In this document: piece after piece, positions 53,393 through 64,000 of the stretch | Layout: every line of letters starts with the position of its first letter | Position numbering within the stretch: position 1 is the stretch's first letter | Assembly: GCA_948099385.1 (NCBI GenBank) | Contig: CANUEZ040000168.1 | Coordinates: forward strand, 11,380,001 to 11,444,000 | From: Fasciola hepatica | Lineage: Eukaryota; Platyhelminthes; Trematoda; Plagiorchiida; Fasciolidae | Length of the DNA: 64,000 bases | Direction: 5' to 3' | The notes under the pieces: generated by a model | What the model saw: the letters and a program-made list of their open reading frames with translations, nothing else | Databases searched by the model: none | Told to the model about the DNA's origin: nothing | Made by a program: the position numbers and the translations under genes

Positions 53393-54470
53393 CCTGCCTT
53401 CGCTTTGGTGCTCCTCTTGAGGTATACAAGCGGGTGCTTGGGTGCTCCCTCCCTATCTATCTCTGGGGTCTCTTCGAACTCCATCGGCTCTGTCCTTTGC
53501 TCAGTACTCTGGTTACAAATTCTGCGATAGAGACCAGAACCGTCACCCGTAGATCGGAGCGGCCTCTAGGCCCGGTTTCTTCGTTTGAGTATGCATCTGA
53601 GACCCATGTCAAGCCACGGTGGGCCCTTCACTCAGGGTCTACATCGGCCTAGCGGGAGTAGGCATTCATAAGGTACAGGATACCACCATGAATAAAAGCC
53701 TAAGCTTCGTTCACATAGCAGTCAGCATCTAAGTCCACAGGAAACCAAGTGACTTCTAAAACCTCTCTCTGGGCTTCCTGGAATGGTGTGAGCCAAACGT
53801 TGCATCCAGTGTGTGGTCTAGGGGACTGACATGTAACACTGCCTCAGTGAATTTCTAGCACTATGTGATCACCTCTGTCAGGTGGAGGGAGATGTTCTAC
53901 CCCTTCGGCGTCAAAGATCCTGGGAGAAATCGCCAGATCTAGAATGGGGCCGTGACTGGATTGCCTCCGGGTTGATTCCTGAACATGTTGGTGCAGTGCC
54001 AGTTCTAGGACCATTGTCAGTAATTCCCGAGAGAAAGGATCTACCCCGGCAGCTAACCTACATGACGTCCAATTAGTGTGCGAGGCAGTGAATTCTCCTG
54101 GGATGAGGCAGTGGCCGTCGAACGCCCGTCTCAACAAATTCCTCGTATCTGGTGGGGTGACCACAGGTGTCCGATAGATGACTCCAACTGTCCTAAAGCC
54201 TCCGGTGGTAAGTTTGACGCGTAACCAAATAGCTTCACCGAATCCTTGCGGATCTGCGAGCGCCTCAAACTGCGCTGTTGGAATGTCTGATGAGACGAAA
54301 AATGCTACGCCTCCACCAGCTCTGATAGAGTTCCTATGGACTCGTAATAGGGTATAGCCAGGGAGAGACACCTCAGATTCTTGGACAATGTTAACCAGCC
54401 AAGTCTCCGTCAGTGCTACCATTGTAGAAGAGCTGAACCTCGGCTAGTGTTCCAGGTCATCCCTTTTATT
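53393..54470 (-). mobile_element. LINE C, 5' segment (endonuclease part)
   Basis: The minus-strand frame 54422-53844 has MVALTETWL, GYTLLRVHRNSIRAGGG, GVIYRTP, a GEFTASHTNW block in the place of the usual GDFN, ILDLAIS and GDHIVLEI. This is the endonuclease of a CR1/Jockey-like LINE with changed active-site residues (D to E, N to T, S to G), so inactive. From 53640 to 53393 the linker ends VYLKRSTKAKAG and continues into 46693. Confidence 0.8.
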
Positions 54471-55470
54471 TAGCAGGCCACGGACTTTAGAAAACCGGCT
54501 GACGGCGCTGTTTTGGCTTACTACCACCCCAGCTTGTTCGCAATGTCCCAGCTAGGAGGGGGGCTGACAGAGACACGCGAGCCAGCAGCCTCCGTCGGAA
54601 GCGAGTACACCATTTCTGCACCCGAAAAGCCCGAATGATCAAGTCCGTCTCTCCTTGTTCTAAACGTTCACGCCGTCCAATCAACGCATTTCTATATTCC
54701 TCACTATCCGCAGGGTCCAAGTCTCGATGCTAAGGCACTTGTTTCCCCCTTAGCCTGTAGGATCTTCGCAACCCAGAAGTCGTGGCTTCCTCAGGGCCCA
54801 GCACCACTTTCAGTGGACGGGGGTGCTAAGCGTCACTGGCTTTGCCAATGCGGAAGGCTGAGCTCACCAGTAACTTCTCCATACTCTCTTCCCCGGGGAC
54901 AAACAGTCCTGTTAGTATACTTAGGAGACTCACGATATCCTGGTTCTGACTGGCCTGTGCCGTGGTCTCCTATGCCTCAGACAAGTTCACTATTAGGAAA
55001 AATGCCTCCTAGCTGGCGGTGCTCTCCTCGAATAATCCGCTGTTGTTATCCAGTCCCGTTTGCCTCCACCCACGGTGGTGCTCCTCTGGCTAGGTATTGT
55101 ACCCATAACACTGTCTTGTACTTGCAGGACCACACCAGTGTCAACTGGGTCCCTTCATGGTAGGCAGGTATGGGCATTTATTGCTGGCGTTGGCGGCTTT
55201 CTGCCCCGGTTGGCTCAGTGAAAGACGTTGATGCCACCTGCTCATATGTGACACTCTCAGAAATGGATACCTCAGAGAAAATCTCCCCCTCTGACGGCAG
55301 TGCTGACTGGCATGCTGTTTACTCCCCTGCTGTTGATGTTGATGAACTGGTCGATGGTGCTGCCGCTGACGATGAAGAAAATGATGGCGCCGTCGCATCT
55401 GTGGCAGGAGGCGTCATCTTTGCTGACCACTTAGCCGGCCATACAGGTGGTGATAGCTCGATGCATTTGT
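54471..55470. other. Possible LINE C 5' region / ORF1 remnant
   Basis: On the minus strand there are degraded basic stretches (for example 54720-54487) and Ser/Ala-rich low-complexity sequence; the plus strand shows an acidic frame (55170-55472). Nothing is diagnostic. Position upstream of the endonuclease suggests an ORF1 relic, which is inference only. Confidence 0.3.
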
Positions 55471-55505
55471 GAGCAGCATTTGTCCAGGGTTACGTAAAGA
55501 TCACC

Positions 55506-55901
55506 GTGGATTTCAGAAATTTCAAAATGGATCCAGTCACCAAACCCATCAAGCTAGAGAGATCTGTCGCGTGCGGAAAAACTATTGAACAAATTAAGCA
55601 CATGAGAGCAACATTTTGGACTCCTTTTAGAGGCACCATGGGTAAATTGTGGTCCACAGACTTACACAACCACAGAAAATACAATTCCAGGTATCCCGCT
55701 GAAGGAAGTGTCAGCATGGCTCAGGTTCAGATCAGTTTAGTCTTGAAGTACTTCAAGCAAGAAAGCCTGAGTCCAAAGTACCTGGATCATGCTTTTACCG
55801 CTTTTTGTCAAGGTACGGAACGGAAAGAAGCCGGAAAATATAGGATATCAAACAAGCGCAAGATTGAAGAGTCATTGATTGGAAAAAGGAAAAACAAATA
55901 A
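55506..55901 (+). CDS. Unrecognised 131-codon open frame
   Basis: Starts MDFRNFKMDPVTKPIKLERS and ends with a Lys-rich SLIGKRKNK. It contains one Cys pair (C-x(n)-C, not a finger), aromatic and basic residues, and no signal peptide or membrane segment. It sits between the presumed LINE C 5' end and a BEL-type solo LTR. It could be a host exon, a retroelement relic or chance; I cannot assign a function. Confidence 0.3.
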   Translation: MDFRNFKMDPVTKPIKLERSVACGKTIEQIKHMRATFWTPFRGTMGKLWSTDLHNHRKYNSRYPAEGSVSMAQVQISLVLKYFKQESLSPKYLDHAFTAFCQGTERKEAGKYRISNKRKIEESLIGKRKNK

Positions 55902-56064
55902 ATATACAGTTATTCATGGGTGGACTTTTATTATTTTGCTTAGTTTAGTTTTTCTCTTTCTCCGATTTTTTCCTACAGAACTAGCAGAAAAGAAAGAAGA
56001 AAAAACAACCGGAACGTTACCGATTAGAGAGGAAGATTGGATTGGGAGCAAGCCAGGACAGAAC

Positions 56065-56450
56065 CACAAGCTGCCTACATATGTGGAAATCCTCCTGAGC
56101 CGTTTTCACATTCTTTTATTGTTAAGACTACGCTCTTTATCCCATTGACCCTCGAAAAAGCACGTCACGCATCAATCACCACACTGGAACTTTTGTTTAT
56201 ATTTTGCTCGTGCCGTGGTACATTTTTGACTCAAACTCGGGCTGCTGTGAAGGTGGTACCTGACAGTGACCTATTGCTGAACCTTGGTCCTCGTCGCCAA
56301 GCGTTGTGGCCGCACAGTTGAGGTTTGTATGCAATTTATATGCTTATAATTTGTTAATTCAGCACCGTAGAATAAGCAAATCGATTTTGCTCTGGTTACG
56401 GGATTCGTTGATTGGGCTACGCGGTACTCATGATCATGCTAACCGGTACA
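56065..56450 (+). repeat. Divergent BEL-type solo LTR
   Basis: It aligns with the BEL LTRs over their second half: 'ttgaggtttgtat', 'gtt.attt...taat..agcaccgtagaata', 'ggattcgttg.ttgggctacgc', ending in '..aca'. The first half is only weakly similar ('tggaaatcc'). There is no internal region on either side, so it looks like a solo LTR of an older relative, inserted in LINE B3. The left border is approximate. Confidence 0.5.
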
Positions 56451-56766
56451 CCTCAAGTAACGGTCTGAAATAGCCTTTAAGTTTGCTTCGGATGGTGGTT
56501 CTATTTTGTTTGGATGATTATTCCAGAAAGATATAATCCGGAAGATAAAGAAGCTTTTGAGTGCTTATTTGCTGGGTTTGGGCTTAGACAATTCCTTTTT
56601 CCGTTCAAGCAAAGTTTCTAGGCTTGGACCCGCAAAATGTTGATCCACTAAATCTGCAAAGACCAAGTTGAACGTACGGAGGGGATCTGCCCTAATATTT
56701 CTTGTTTCCTAAGTGCAGAGTTTCAGTACACCCCGACGAGCTGGGCTGGAGGCATGTTGTAAGCTT
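56451..56766 (-). mobile_element. LINE B3, 3' segment
   Basis: Minus-strand reading has ADPLRTFNLVFADLVDQHF and FRIISFWNNHPNKIEPPSEA, the C-terminal signature of the LINE reverse transcriptase ORF. It is separated from the rest of LINE B3 (62074 onward) by the gypsy element. Confidence 0.65.
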
Positions 56767-57308
56767 TGTAGGTACCTGTACATTTCCGATTTTTTCCATG
56801 ATTTTCAACGTCCCTTGGTGCGACACTCCTTTGTTGTACCGACGTTTTAATGTAAAAACACACACCTTTTGGTCGTCACCACCGCGCAATACAAAAGGCT
56901 GTAAATAAACCTTTAATTCTGGCACGGTCTCATCTTCTGGTTTGGAGTGTCTTGGAATCATATCGGTCGGAACTAACTGTGTGAAACAAAACATTTTAGA
57001 AGCTTCAACGGCGTTTCTTGGCACTTCGCTCAATACCATCCTGTTCTGTCCAACGGATGGCTGTCAAACCGAACTGAACTGAAGACATTGGCGGATATTG
57101 GCTCTTCGACACTCATCTCCTGATCACAAGAACATTGAACAACTGTGAGTTTGAGTCACACCTTTTGTTTCATTTTAATTCTTAATGTACATACCCTTTT
57201 GGCCTTTTTATCACCGCACGCTCCTCCGCTCATCTCAGTTTGCTAGTGTCGTCTTAGATATTGTTGACAATAATTTAGTGTACCACATAGACAGAGTAGT
57301 ACGCTACA
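56767..57308 (+). repeat. Gypsy 5' LTR
   Basis: 542 bp with TG...CA ends. It contains an AATAAA at about 56903. Confidence 0.93.
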
Positions 57309-57386
57309 AAATTGGTGAGCCCAGGTTGTTTTTCTATCATTTGACACTAGCTTCATTCTCTCGGTCCAAGTTTCACATCATTCACC

Positions 57387-58292
57387 ATGTCTGACAGCGA
57401 ATCTATTGACATCCACGCGGTTGCTCTGAAACTGCCAGTTTTTGCCCCGACCAACCCTCGAGTGTGGTTTCGACAGATAGAAGCCGTATTTGCCACTCGA
57501 CGTATAACCAGCGAGCGCGTGAAGTACTCTCACGTTGTCCAAGCACTTCCCTTTGACATCGCTGTTGACGTGGAAGATCTCCTCGATCCCATTCCACCAG
57601 AAGCTCCTTACACGAAGCTTAAGGAAGCAGTCATTCAGCGTACCGGAAAATCAGCCGGAAAAATGCTCCGTGAACTGTTCACGTCGGTGGAGCTCGGAGA
57701 CCAAACTCCGTCCCAGCTTATGCGCCACATGCGGTCGCTACTGGCTGGACGGCAAATGGACGACGCCATTTTCAGGGAGATATGGGTTGATAAACTACCT
57801 CTCCCGATGCAGCAGGTCCTGTCAATGCTGGAACCCACTACTCCACTTGACAAAGTTGCGCAGCACGCCGACAGAATAATGGAATGCTACCCGGCTGGTA
57901 GACCCTGTGTTCACATGACATCACCCGCAGAAACCACTCCGACGCACGAATCCCCTACGACATTACCAGTTCCTGCCCCAGATCGCCGTGGCGACGTCTC
58001 TCGCAGTCCTGATTCCCCATCCCATCACTCGCATATCGATAAGGACATTACGGACCTAAAAGAAACCGTTCGCATGTTGTGCAATCAGGTCAGTGCAATG
58101 TGCAGCGCATTTACTACTCATCGATCTGTGTCCACCGAAGTACCTCATCGACCTAGATCACGGTCCAGAAACCGCCGATTACAAACCTGGTGTTGGTACC
58201 ACCGCACTTTCGGCTCCAAGGCACGCCGCTGCGATCCTCCATGTTCAATCCGCACTTACACTCCACAGTCAAACGACCAGGCCAGCCAGTAA
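57387..58292 (+). CDS. Gypsy Gag with CHCC motif
   Basis: 301 codons. The N-terminal WFRQIEAVFATRRI and VVQALP region is the matrix/capsid-type domain of CsRn1 and related elements; LRELFTSVELGDQTPSQLMR follows. Near the C-terminus is WCWYHRTFGSKARRCDPPC, the CHCC (Cys-His-Cys-Cys) motif that replaces the usual CCHC knuckle in this clade. The frame ends inside the start of pol, which lies in the -1 frame. Confidence 0.92.
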   Translation: MSDSESIDIHAVALKLPVFAPTNPRVWFRQIEAVFATRRITSERVKYSHVVQALPFDIAVDVEDLLDPIPPEAPYTKLKEAVIQRTGKSAGKMLRELFTSVELGDQTPSQLMRHMRSLLAGRQMDDAIFREIWVDKLPLPMQQVLSMLEPTTPLDKVAQHADRIMECYPAGRPCVHMTSPAETTPTHESPTTLPVPAPDRRGDVSRSPDSPSHHSHIDKDITDLKETVRMLCNQVSAMCSAFTTHRSVSTEVPHRPRSRSRNRRLQTWCWYHRTFGSKARRCDPPCSIRTYTPQSNDQASQ

Positions 58293-61200
58293 CGGCGACG
58301 ACTAGGGCTGGCCCTCCACGTGAAAGTCGCCTATGTTATATCGTTGACCGATCCAGCGGTCTTCGATTCCTCATTGATACCGGCGCCGAGATCAGTGTAA
58401 TCCCCCCACCCAAACATCACAGCCTCAAACCATCTCACTTTACACTGCAAGCAGCAAACACAACAACTATTGCTACATTCGGCCAACGGTCCATCACTCT
58501 TGATTTAGGCCTCCGACGCTCTTTTCAATGGGTTTTCATCCAGGCAGATGTTCAGACTCCCATTATTGGCGCGGATTTCCTCTCACACTTTGGCCTAACA
58601 GTGGACCTCAAAAATCGCAAGCTGGTAGACACCACAACCAAGCTTTGTGCAGTCGGCATTGGTAAATGCACCAACTCTCTGGGTATTCGGCTGGAGATCC
58701 CGCAATCACCGTTTGCTGACATTTTGAAGGAGTTTCCATCCCTCACTAAACCGTGTCAGCTCACCGACCCAGTCTCTCATGCTGTGCAGCACCACATCGC
58801 CACAAAAGGCCAACCTGTCCACTTTCAACCACGACGACTCAACGCCGACAAACTCCGTATCGCACGCCTTGAATTCGAACATATGATGAATCTTGGCATC
58901 ATTCGACCGTCTTCAAGCCCATGGGCCTCGCCTTTGCACATGGTTCCATGATCATCTGGTGATTGGAGACCCTGTGGAGACTACCGTGCTCTCAACAACG
59001 TCACCGTCCCCGACAGGTACCCGATCCCACACATTCATGATTTTGCACAGAATCTCTCTGAGAAGACAATCTTTTCCAAGGTTGACCTCGTAAAAGCATA
59101 TCACCAAATCCCCGTGGCCGAAGAAGACATTCCCAAGACAGCCATCACCACGCCTTTTGGCCTGTTCGAGTTCATTCGCATGCCATTTGGATTGAGAAAC
59201 GCTGCTCAGACGTTCCAACGATTCGTCGATGAAGTGCTTCGAGGTCTACCCTTCGCGTTTGGCTACATCGACGACATATTAATTGCCAGCGCCTCTCCAT
59301 CGGAGCATGCCAGCCACTTGCGCCAACTCTTTCAACGTTTCCAACAATACGGACTTCAGCTGAACCCTAGTAAATGCGTGTTCGGTGTTCCGTCCCTCGA
59401 CTTCCTCGGGCACCATATCGATCAAAAAGGTTTGACACCCCTCCCAGATAAGGTGCGCAGCATCCTGTCATTTCCTGCACCTCAAACGATCACACAGTTA
59501 CGACGTTTCTTGGGAATTTTGAACTACTACCGTCGCTTCATTCCCCATTGTGCAACCATCGTTTCACCTTTGACCGATCTTCTCAAGTCCAACGTCAAGA
59601 CGATCGATTTCACTCCCGAGGCCCAGACAGCTTTCGCAGAAGCCAAAAAAGCTCTCGCAGACGCCACCATGCTGCACCATCCACATTCGGATCCAAATAC
59701 TGAGTTAGTCCTAATGACTGATGCATCAAATACTGCAGTCGGTGCAGTGCTTCACCAAATAGTGGACAACCAATTACAGCCCTTAGCGTTCTTCTCGCAA
59801 AAACTCCAGGCGGCACAGACAAAATACAGCACATTTTCTCGCAAACTCCTAGCCATTTACTTGTCTATCCGTCATTTCCGCCACCTTTTGGAAGGACGAC
59901 AATTTCGTGTGCACACTGACCACAGACCCCTGACACACGCACTTCATGCCAAGCCTGACCGACATTCACCCAGAGATATCCGCTATTTGGATTATATTTC
60001 CCAGTTCACAACAGACATCCGCTACGTGCATGGAGTTGATAATGTTGTGGCTGATGCATTATCCAGACCTGACATCAACACGGTGCAGACTAAATTCGAT
60101 CTTACGGAACTGGCAAACCTCCAGCGTGATGATCCATCTTTGCTCGAACTGCGCACATCCTCCACACTCCAGCTCAAGGATTCTCCCCTACCTTTAGCCG
60201 ATGGCACAGTCCTATGTGACTGGTCTACAGGTAACCCTCGTCCTATCGTCCCAACTTGCCACAGGAAGATCGTTTTCGATCATTTTCATTCTCGTTCCCA
60301 TCCCGGTATCCGTGCATCTCGCAAACTCATTTCTGCCAGATTTGTTTGGCCCAATATGAATTCTGACATTGCATTATGGACTAAACAGTGTTTACAGTGT
60401 CAGAGAAACAAAGTCCACCGCCACACTTTTTCTCCTCCCAGTACGTTCACCGTTCCCGACGTCCGTTTCACACATATTCACGTCGATCTTGTTGGTCCAC
60501 TACGACCATCAACTGGACATACCCACTTATTAACCGTTGTTGATCGTTTCACACGCTGGCCGGTGGCAGTACCCATTTCCGACACCTCGGCAGAAAATAT
60601 TGCGAAAGTACTACTCCAGCACTGGATTGCTACATTTGGTGTACCGTCTAACGTCACCACAGACCGTGGCAGCCAATTCCAATCGACTTTGTTTCGTGAG
60701 TTCACTAAACTGCTTGGCTGTAAACACATCACAACAACTGCATACCATTCTTCATCCAATGGCATGGTAGAGCGCCTACACCGTCAACTCAAAGCAGCAC
60801 TGATATCACAGCCAAATCCCAATAACTGGAGCGACAACCTGCCACTAGTTCTCTTAGGTCTGCGGTCATCAGTCAAAGACGACCTCCACAGCACGTCAGC
60901 TGAGCTCGTTTTCGGTACCACCATATGTCTTCCAGGTGAGTATGTTCAACCTAGCACCGATGCCAGTCCTAACCCATCCCAATTTGTCCAACAACTCAAA
61001 GACCGTATGTCACATCTACGTCCAACACCCACTCGCTCGTCATCCACACACGTTTTTGTACATAATGATCTATATACGTCACCTTTCGTTTTTATTCGTA
61101 ACGATGCTGTTCGCAAACCACTCACACCACCTTATGATGGTCCATTTAAAGTGCTTAGTCGCACAGACAAATATTTCGTGGTTCAAAAAGCCGATAAGCC

Positions 61201-61447
61201 AGACACTGTTTCCGTTGACAGATTAAAACCCGCGCATTTTGATACACCTCCATCACCAACAACACCCACACCATCACCATCCACAGACACACCACCAACA
61301 ATTCCTGTTGATGATCCAAACTCTATCATCACACCAGACACTACACCACACCCGCCAGCACCACCACAGCAAAAACCTTCCCTGGTAACCCGCCGTTCCG
61401 GCAGAAACGTTCGACATCCTGTCAGATTTCAAGACTTTGTTAGTTGA
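58190..61447 (+). pseudogene. Gypsy Pol with one in-frame UGA
   Basis: -1 frame relative to gag with about 100 bp overlap, suggesting ribosomal frameshifting. Order: protease FLIDTGAEISVI (about residue 60), reverse transcriptase with MNLGIIRPSSSPWASPLHMV, a TGA at 58949-58951, [26 protein letters not shown] (catalytic YIDD), RNase [17 protein letters not shown], integrase zinc region ([10 protein letters not shown]...CLQCQRN), D-D-E in [20 protein letters not shown] and [10 protein letters not shown], and a GPF chromodomain-like end ([12 protein letters not shown]). The stop falls just before a core RT motif; the rest of the frame is open to 61447, ending in a Pro/Thr-rich tail. Confidence 0.92.
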
Positions 61448-61531
61448 CGTTTTCTTTCGCTAACCGTTTCCTCTTTCTATTTTTCTATCGAGCGTTTATT
61501 TTGTAGAACAAACGCTCTGGCGGGGGAGTTG

Positions 61532-62073
61532 TGTAGGTACCTGTACATTTCCGATTTTTTCCATGATTTTCAACGTCCCTTGGTGCGACACTCCTTTGTT
61601 GTACCGACGTTTTAATGTAAAAACACACACCTTTTGGTCGCCACCACCGCGCAATACAAAAGGCTGTAAATAAACCTTTAATTCTGGCACGGTCTCATCT
61701 TCTGGTTTGGAGTGTCTTGGAATCATATCGGTCGGAACTAACTGTGTGAAACAAAACATTTTAGAAGCTTCAACGGCGTTTCTTGGCACTTCGCTCAATA
61801 CCATCCTGTTCTGTCCAACGGATGGCTGTCAAACCGAACTGAACTGAAGACATTGGCGGATATTGGCTCTTCGACACTCATCTCCTGATCACAAGAACAT
61901 TGAACAACTGTGAGTTTGAGTCACACCTTTTGTTTCATTTTAATTCTTAATGTACATACCCTTTTGGCCTTTTTATCACCGCACGCTCCTCCGCCCATCT
62001 TAGTTTGCTATTGTCGTCTTAGATATTGTTGACAATAATTTAGTGTACCACATAGACAGAGTAGTACGCTACA
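61532..62073 (+). repeat. Gypsy 3' LTR
   Basis: 542 bp, matching 56767-57308 except for a few bases (for example 'ggtcgcc' versus 'ggtcgtc', 'ccgcccatctta' versus 'ccgctcatctca'). Confidence 0.93.
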
Positions 62074-64000
62074 GCTATGAACTATCTTTGTTACCCTTTT
62101 CTGGACACGTTCCAGCAGGTCTCGATCCTTGCTATGTTCGGAGTGCACTACTTGGCTGTCATATTGTAGCACAGGACGGACGCGCGTTCCATAAAGGGGA
62201 AGAAAGTCGTTTTTGATATATAAAGGAAAGAACGCTTAGTCATGCGGGGAATTCAGAGACCAGATTTTCAAGCTTTTCCTTGATGAGATGAAAAGGAGGG
62301 CTTTTACGAAGTCGAAATCCTAGTAAATAGTGGTGGTCTACACCTCGGATTGGAGATTTGTTATTGATCCAGGAGGGATGGTCGGGGTTCTTCCAAAAAT
62401 CAATGAGACAGTTGCCGTCATTTGCTGGCGGGCCCTATTTTGAAGATCAGCGCTTTGCTGCAACCATGGCCGCTTGCAGTTCTACCGTACCAGATCTCCA
62501 TAGTGTCACATTCTCCTCATAGGTGTTGAAAGAGACGGCACCAGACGGGTCAGCCATATAGGTAAGAATACGGAAAAGGCCAACTACTGATCCCTGAGGC
62601 ATTCTGATAGAGACCGGGAACGAGGAGGAATAAGATGGCCCTATATTAACAGCAAAAGACCGACCTGCAAGAAAGCTTCGGATAACCGAGTATAGCTGAC
62701 ACCAAAAACCATACCGTCTTAATTTTAACAAGGAGAGATCATGGGGAACTCTATCAAAGGCTTCGGCAAAGTCGATAGAGATAGCATACAGTACTTTTCC
62801 ACCAATAACCGCTTGCGTTCGGCTGTGCACCACTGTTAGTATAATGTTGATGCAAGATGCGTGAGGTGGGAAATCGTGCAAGGAAGGGGCAAGTAGTCTA
62901 CATCTTTAAGGATGATCGAGAATGGCAGTCTTCAGAATGCGGCAAAAGACCGTGCAAGATATGTAAGTGAGGCGGATTGGTCTGTAACTGTCCGGAAGAT
63001 GGCGGCTTCCTTCTTTAAAGATAGGAGTTATTACTGCTTCCTTCCGTCTAGTGGGGGAACCATCCGTGCCTAGAAAGTCAAGGAAAAGTGGAGTACAGGA
63101 AACGAATATTACCTCGGTTTTTCCCTAAGATTTTGAGGGTGGACCATGCCCGGACCCATAGAACTATAGGGCCCACCAAGACATGGCTCTTTGTATACAT
63201 CAGCAAAAGAGATTTCGATATGTTCCAACGGTGCATGAACTACGGGGTTTTGAATCACTGAATAAGCAATCGCAGAAGAAGCGCTGAGGATGGGGCTGAA
63301 GTTAGACTAAAAAGCTTCTGCTACTTGTTTTGGATAAGTAGATGGGGTGCTATCTGCTAGCTGTATGGCACATGGACAGGGTGCGGTCTGCCGGGCGCTT
63401 CTAAGATGTTGGTAAACTATGGACTTATTGCTTCCCGCTCGAGCAAGGAAATGTCTTTGCCGACTTCGAAAGTATTTTCTGATCCTAGATTTGCACAGAT
63501 TTCTTATTCCTGTGAGGCTACTTGCATCAGTCGGTAGGTCTGTGAACCCATAAACTGGAAACTGTCACACATATTCTTCTGATAGTCGACCTGTACTTCC
63601 AGGAAGTGGGCTTTTCTCCCAATCGGTTTTGCGAGTTCATGGTACAATCAGATGGTCTGCAGCGCCAAGGTTTCTGCTTGGTTAGCCCATTGATTTCATC
63701 TGCTTCTAGTTCCCAGTTGATGGTCTCAGACTGGGGCTGTAGTTAAGTTCTGACCGGTTGAAAGTCTGTACCCTTGAAACATCTAACGATCAGATTCAAG
63801 TGGAGGAGGAGGAAGAAGAACCGCGTCTAGGAAATGACTCTCATTATTGATGGCGAGATCTAAGAGAGAGAAACCTTTCCTTTTTCTGCATCTGGTGTTA
63901 AGCGAGACTTGCCGGGTCCAGTCAGTCTACCATCCGTCCAGCTGGCGATTCCCTGAATTTGCTGTCCGAAGGGTGAAGTCTAACCCAGTTCACTCCAAGG
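62074..64000 (-). mobile_element. LINE B3, 5' segment (runs off the window)
   Basis: Minus-strand pieces from right to left: endonuclease end GFSLLDLAINNESHFLDAV (about 63.85 kb), FLARAGSNKSIVYQHL and SMGPGMVHPQNLRE (63.4-63.1 kb), reverse transcriptase IDFAEAFDRVPHDLSLLKLR and MPQGSVVGLFRIL (62881-62447), and DRDLLERVQKRVTKIVHS close to 62074. The catalytic block reads TYEENVTLW instead of YADD, and frames are broken, so it is dead. It matches LINE B1 and B2 and continues beyond 64000. Confidence 0.75.
62447..62881 (-). pseudogene. LINE B3 reverse transcriptase block, catalytic site lost
   Basis: 145-codon open block with FAEAFDRVPHD and RMPQGSVVG. The position of the catalytic YADD reads YEEN, so both metal-binding aspartates are changed. 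Confidence 0.75.

Larger units (their letters stand above)
56767..62073 (+). mobile_element. CsRn1-clade Ty3/gypsy retrotransposon (complete, 5.3 kb)
   Basis: Two 542-bp LTRs (TGTAGG...CTACA) enclose gag and pol. The LTRs differ at only a handful of bases, so the insertion is young. A purine-rich tract 'ggcgggggagttg' (61519-61531) precedes the 3' LTR, and 'ttggtgagccc' just after the 5' LTR is a candidate primer-binding site. Flanking bases are GCTT on the left and GCTA on the right, an imperfect 4-bp duplication. The CHCC-type Gag motif places it in the CsRn1 clade, first described in liver flukes. Confidence 0.92.

Noticed and set aside
55141..55398. His/Gln/Arg-rich minus-strand frame
   Set aside because: Low-complexity shadow of an acidic plus-strand stretch; no motif.

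Overview
This is eukaryotic DNA: spliced exons with GT-AG borders, long introns, tRNA-derived SINEs, microsatellites, and a heavy load of LTR and non-LTR retrotransposons. The mix (a CsRn1-clade Ty3/gypsy element with the CHCC Gag motif, BEL/Pao elements, RTE-like and CR1/Jockey-like LINEs with short-repeat 3' tails) points to a parasitic flatworm, probably a trematode. That is inference from element types, not proof.

Region 1 (about 1.35-25.8 kb, minus strand) is one host gene. Eleven exons were placed by reading frame plus splice sites. Ten of the junctions use canonical sites, and the codon phases close without a break from the 10.8-kb exon to the last one. The product is an acidic, then Arg/Ser-rich nuclear protein. 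A short PWERGL-type block followed by a charged helix resembles the region just after the zinc finger of ZC3H18, an RNA-fate protein of the cap-binding/ARS2/exosome network. The CCCH finger itself was not found in the interval where it should lie. The 11.7-kb intron carries a nearly full-length RTE-like LINE, older RTE pieces, two SINE families and a fossil gypsy Gag.

Region 2 (25.9-39.9 kb, minus strand) is packed with 5'-truncated CR1/Jockey-like LINEs lying head to tail. I call them A (FADD reverse transcriptase, CTGAA-repeat tail), B (YADD; one copy keeps a damaged ORF1) and C (catalytic HSDD). A block at 30.8-33.1 kb is unexplained.

Region 3 (39.9-53.4 kb) holds two nearly identical full-length BEL/Pao elements in opposite orientation, 5' LTR to 5' LTR, 128 bp apart. 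Each has its own 5-bp target duplication (CTCAC and CCTGC). Both sit inside one LINE C copy, which is therefore cut into three pieces. Together they form a palindrome with arms of about 6.7 kb. Both copies carry the same in-frame UGA between the RT and RNase H parts of Pol.

Region 4 (53.4-64 kb) has the LINE C endonuclease, an unrecognised stretch, a divergent BEL-type solo LTR, and a young CsRn1-type gypsy element (56.77-62.07 kb) inserted in a third LINE B copy that runs off the right edge. Most coding potential therefore belongs to retroelements in nested layers, with one host gene on the left.
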